A stretch of DNA of 64,000 nt, taken from Paenibacillus wulumuqiensis. Its GTDB lineage: Bacteria; Bacillota; Bacilli; Paenibacillales; Paenibacillaceae. Of this stretch, positions 61,083 through 64,000 are shown in pieces. Position 1 is the stretch's first letter. Each line of letters starts with the position of its first letter. The stretch spans positions 353,634 to 417,633 of the forward strand of contig NZ_KQ040793.1 in NCBI RefSeq assembly GCF_000971965.1, written 5' to 3'. Below the pieces are notes generated by a model. The model ran no database searches, had not been told where the DNA came from, and saw only the letters and a program-made list of their open reading frames with translations. The translations under genes were made by a program, and so were the position numbers.

Positions 61083-62205
61083 GCATCATGATAAAATGGC
61101 CACAGCCGATCCCTCTGCCGCTTCGGATAACGTCAGGGAGTCTGCCTCTACAGAGGCGGCTTCCCGCATTCCGGTTTCTGAGGCTGCCAGGTCTGCGGAT
61201 AATACGCGATTGCAGTCTTTTTCCGATGTTCCCCAGCCGCCAGCTGCTCCGGCAGCTCCCTCCACCGGCAACTCGCTGGTAGACAAGACACTGCGCGAAG
61301 TGATCCGTACGGTAGAAGCCAAGGAGCATGAGCCGCCTGCCGAGTCGAGTACCCAGCCTCTGCCGCTGCATGAAGGCCTGCATGGAAAAGTCGCCGTCAT
61401 TACCGGCGGTGCTGGCGTGCTCTGCCGGGCGATGGCACTGGAACTTGCCCATCAGGGCTGCCATATTGCCATCCTGAATCGTACCGTGGAGAAAGGGGAA
61501 CAGCTGGCCGAGGAGATTCGCAGCCTTGGCGTACAGGCAATAGCGGTCGGCTGCGATGTGACCCGCGAAGACAGTGTCATTCTCGCTGAGACCACGGTAA
61601 CTACCCAGCTCGGACCATGCGATATTCTGATCAATGGAGCAGGCGGCAACCACCCGGATGCCAACACTTCCGAGGAGAGATTCCGGGAAGCCGATCTGGA
61701 CGACGAGCTGAAAAAGACCTTTTACGATATCAAGATTGACGGGTTCCGGCAGGTACTCGATCTGAATATGACCGGCACCCTGATCCCCACCCAGGTATTC
61801 TCGCGCAACATGATCGACCGCCCGGGTGCAACAGTGATCAATATTTCATCCATGAGCGCTTTCGCTCCAATGACCAAAGTACCGGCCTACAGCGCAGCCA
61901 AAGCAGCGATCAACAATTTCACCCAGTGGCTGGCTGTTCACTTTGCCGATGCCGGCATCCGGGTCAACGCGATCGCCCCCGGTTTCTTCTTGACCGCACA
62001 AAATGAAAAGCTGCTTAAAAACGACGACGGCTCACTGACTGCCCGTTCGGAGAAAATTCTTGCCCACACCCCCATGCGGCGATTCGGCGTACCGCAGGAC
62101 CTGCTCGGCACCCTGCTCTGGCTGGCCGACCCGCATACTTCCGGATTCGTTACCGGTATTGTCGTACCTGTGGACGGCGGCTTTATGGCCTACTCCGGTG
62201 TATAG
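61075..62205 (+). CDS. short-chain dehydrogenase (D-mannonate/fructuronate oxidoreductase type) with N-terminal extension
   Basis: This is a 376-residue protein. The SDR domain begins at about residue 103 (GKVAVITGGAGVLCRAMALE) and shows NGAGGNHPDAN, the catalytic Ser in INISSMSAF and YSAAKAAINN (Tyr-x3-Lys). By sequence and place next to uxuA it should be the YjmF/UxuB-like mannonate oxidoreductase. The first 100 residues are unusual: low-complexity, rich in Ala, Ser, Pro and acidic residues, probably disordered. Normal SDR enzymes are about 270 residues. ATG 61075 overlaps the uxuA stop and follows AAGGAAGGG. Confidence 0.9.
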   Translation: MNEHHDKMATADPSAASDNVRESASTEAASRIPVSEAARSADNTRLQSFSDVPQPPAAPAAPSTGNSLVDKTLREVIRTVEAKEHEPPAESSTQPLPLHEGLHGKVAVITGGAGVLCRAMALELAHQGCHIAILNRTVEKGEQLAEEIRSLGVQAIAVGCDVTREDSVILAETTVTTQLGPCDILINGAGGNHPDANTSEERFREADLDDELKKTFYDIKIDGFRQVLDLNMTGTLIPTQVFSRNMIDRPGATVINISSMSAFAPMTKVPAYSAAKAAINNFTQWLAVHFADAGIRVNAIAPGFFLTAQNEKLLKNDDGSLTARSEKILAHTPMRRFGVPQDLLGTLLWLADPHTSGFVTGIVVPVDGGFMAYSGV

Positions 62206-62274
62206 AAGCAAGTGGTGGAATACACGGCTCATTCGTATAAGATGACGGTAGAAGATAACTATAGAAGACTATGC

Positions 62275-62313
62275 CAAAAAGAAGCAGGTCGGCGAAAGCC
62301 GCTGCTTCTTTTT
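62275..62313 (+). terminator. rho-independent terminator
   Basis: AAAAAGAAGCAG and GGC pair with GCC and CTGCTTCTTTTT. It ends the mannonate operon. Confidence 0.88.
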
Positions 62314-62404
62314 GGTCTATGTTCTTTTTAGTGTATGTTCTTTTTTTATACCTTTAGTTATGAAAGTAAATACTGCTCAATCAGTACATTTACATTGGCA
62401 CATC

Positions 62405-63742
62405 TCAGGCTTTGTTCACCACAACATTCTCTTCCGCCGCATAGCCCCCTGCCACTTCCTCCCGGAACACCGCACGATAGGCAAATCCCAGCACAACAGC
62501 CGCAGTGGTCATCAGTCCCGCCACTACATACATATCCCGCATCCCAAAACGATCGGCAATCCAGCCCAGCAGCAGCATCGCAATCGCGAATGTGAAGTTA
62601 CTCAGCACACTCAGGGCAGACATGGCGCTCGGCGTCTCTTCCGGCGTCAGATTTTGCTGGATCAGTGTGCGGCGGATAATGCCTGCAATCTGTACAGGTA
62701 ACCCTGATACCGCGAACAGAATCAGCGCCAGCATCGGAATTGTATTAAAGGCAAAGAAGAACGTAATGATCACATAGGCAAGCAGACTGAGCAGCATGAG
62801 CAGATAGGCATTCTTTTGCAGTTTTTTGACGCGGGCTACAATAAATACACCGCCGGCAATCGATCCGATAAAGAACACCGTGTTCATAAAGCCCCACCAG
62901 CTTGCATCCTGATGCAGCACCTGCACGACAAAGGCGAGAATAAATGCACCCAGCCAGGCTGCTCCGCCCAGCGTATCGATATTATCGACAATCGCCAGCG
63001 TACGGATACGCCGGTTGGTAGCCAGGATTTTCCATCCTTCGGCGAGCTGCTGCCCATAAGTTGGCTTGCGTGTTTCCCCCTCTGCCCCGGATGCTGTAGA
63101 AGCTGCGGAGTGAGCCTGCTTTAACCCGGCCGCATACGGATCACGGATAAATGCTGTAAAAAACATCGCCAGAAAGTAACTGACCGACGCAATCCACATC
63201 GTCGGAATCGCCCCGATCACAGCAACGATTACACCGCTGAGTGCCCAGCCGGAGCACTTGACGATCTGGTCGCTTACCGACATCAGTCCATTGGCCCGCA
63301 TCAGACCGTCACCGGTCGCCAGCCTCGGGATCAATGCATTACGCGCAGGATCGGTCCATCCATCCAGAAAGGACATCCCAAACACCGCCATGAAAATAAT
63401 CGGATACGACGGTTCAACACTCGTCCACAAATAAAAGATTAGCCCTGTGAAGATCAAAAACTGCCCCAGCTGTGACCCGATCAGAATGGAAGTGAGTCGG
63501 CTCCTAGACATGACCAGCGGAGCGATCAGCCCGCTGATCATTTTGGAGAGCATCCGGAACAATGGAATAAAGATCGTCGTCAGCAGCGAACCGCTCTCTG
63601 TAAATACCAGTGTCACCAGACTGAGTGTATACACAATATCCGCGATATTCGATACGGTCTGTGTCCCCCATAACATATAAAACGATTTTCTAATCAAAAA
63701 CCCCATCCCTTTCTTTGCTAATCCTTGATCTTCTAAATACAT
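62405..63742 (-). CDS. MFS transporter
   Basis: This is a 445-residue (or 433-residue, if started at ATG 63706) major-facilitator protein with twelve predicted helices. The first half includes YMLWGTQTVSNIADIVYTLS, MSFLDGWTDPARNALIPRLA and NGLMSVSDQIVKCSGWALSG, of the enterobactin-exporter-like (MFS_3) group. A hydrophilic loop of about 35 residues lies between helices 6 and 7. Neither start has an ideal ribosome site; ATG 63706 has AAAGG next to it. A cre-like TTGAAGCGCTTTAA lies at 63766-63779. The substrate is unknown. Confidence 0.85.
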   Translation of the reverse strand: MYLEDQGLAKKGMGFLIRKSFYMLWGTQTVSNIADIVYTLSLVTLVFTESGSLLTTIFIPLFRMLSKMISGLIAPLVMSRSRLTSILIGSQLGQFLIFTGLIFYLWTSVEPSYPIIFMAVFGMSFLDGWTDPARNALIPRLATGDGLMRANGLMSVSDQIVKCSGWALSGVIVAVIGAIPTMWIASVSYFLAMFFTAFIRDPYAAGLKQAHSAASTASGAEGETRKPTYGQQLAEGWKILATNRRIRTLAIVDNIDTLGGAAWLGAFILAFVVQVLHQDASWWGFMNTVFFIGSIAGGVFIVARVKKLQKNAYLLMLLSLLAYVIITFFFAFNTIPMLALILFAVSGLPVQIAGIIRRTLIQQNLTPEETPSAMSALSVLSNFTFAIAMLLLGWIADRFGMRDMYVVAGLMTTAAVVLGFAYRAVFREEVAGGYAAEENVVVNKA

Positions 63743-64000
63743 GGATATGGTATGGATTCTAAAAATTGAAGCGCTTTAAATTCAAATTCAATCAATATAT
63801 TGAAACAGGCTAGGAGGTATGGATATACAATAGACTTGCTAAATATGTATGGCATTAAATTGTTCTAATAGTAATTATATCCATAATTTAGAATTAGAAA
63901 TAGTATATGATTTCCTTTTTACTTTTGTCAATTTTAAGTATCGCATGTGTACAGCCGATTGACTAGGCAAAAAATAAAAAAATAGACTTCTATCCCCTAA

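Overview
The window looks like chromosomal DNA from a Paenibacillus-type Firmicute. The grounds are strong AAAGGAGG-like ribosome-binding sites, frequent GTG/TTG starts, many AraC regulators, sugar ABC importers with no ATPase of their own, stalk-domain and F5/8-type-C secreted proteins, and a paeninodin-type lasso peptide cluster. No tRNA, rRNA, CRISPR, IS element or prophage was seen. The first gene is cut by the left edge.

Layout. 1-3.6 kb: an operon (minus strand) of ECF sigma factor, membrane anti-sigma-like protein and ABC-2 exporter (ATPase plus permease). 3.8-5.2 kb: an isoprenoid-synthase-like enzyme followed by a small NHLP-type RiPP precursor that ends in tryptophan, the least familiar pairing here. 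5.4-15 kb: a fructan-utilisation locus with secreted GH32, intracellular GH32, lipoprotein binding protein, two permeases and a divergent LacI regulator, plus a nearby AraC gene. 15-21 kb: a second sugar importer and an orphan membrane histidine kinase. 21-25 kb: small acidic proteins, RNase H, an MFS exporter with an operator-like repeat array, and a pair of inverted, homologous, structured hairpin elements. 25.6-31 kb: an uncharacterised co-oriented group (methyltransferase, PAE-family hydrolase, TIM-barrel protein, M50 peptidase). 31-39.6 kb: single genes, including a cyclophilin lipoprotein, a c-di-GMP-I riboswitch controlling a secreted TIM-barrel protein, a polysaccharide deacetylase, CysC and an AraC/aldo-keto reductase pair.

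39.8-48 kb is a complete lasso peptide cluster: cyclase C, four tandem precursor genes plus a decayed fifth core, HPr-kinase-like K, RRE protein B1, protease B2, nucleotidyltransferase and exporter D. The precursors are too short for a normal ORF scan. The kinase appears to start at a rare ATT codon. 48.8-64 kb holds an aldo-keto reductase, secreted carbohydrate-binding and stalk-domain proteins, a divergent IF-3 paralogue, a six-PAS hybrid kinase, a RecB/Cas4-like nuclease, a mannonate catabolism operon (AraC, uxuA, SDR) and an MFS transporter.

All calls come from reading the sequence. No database search was run, so family names rest on motifs and general similarity, and start sites were chosen by ribosome-binding-site spacing.
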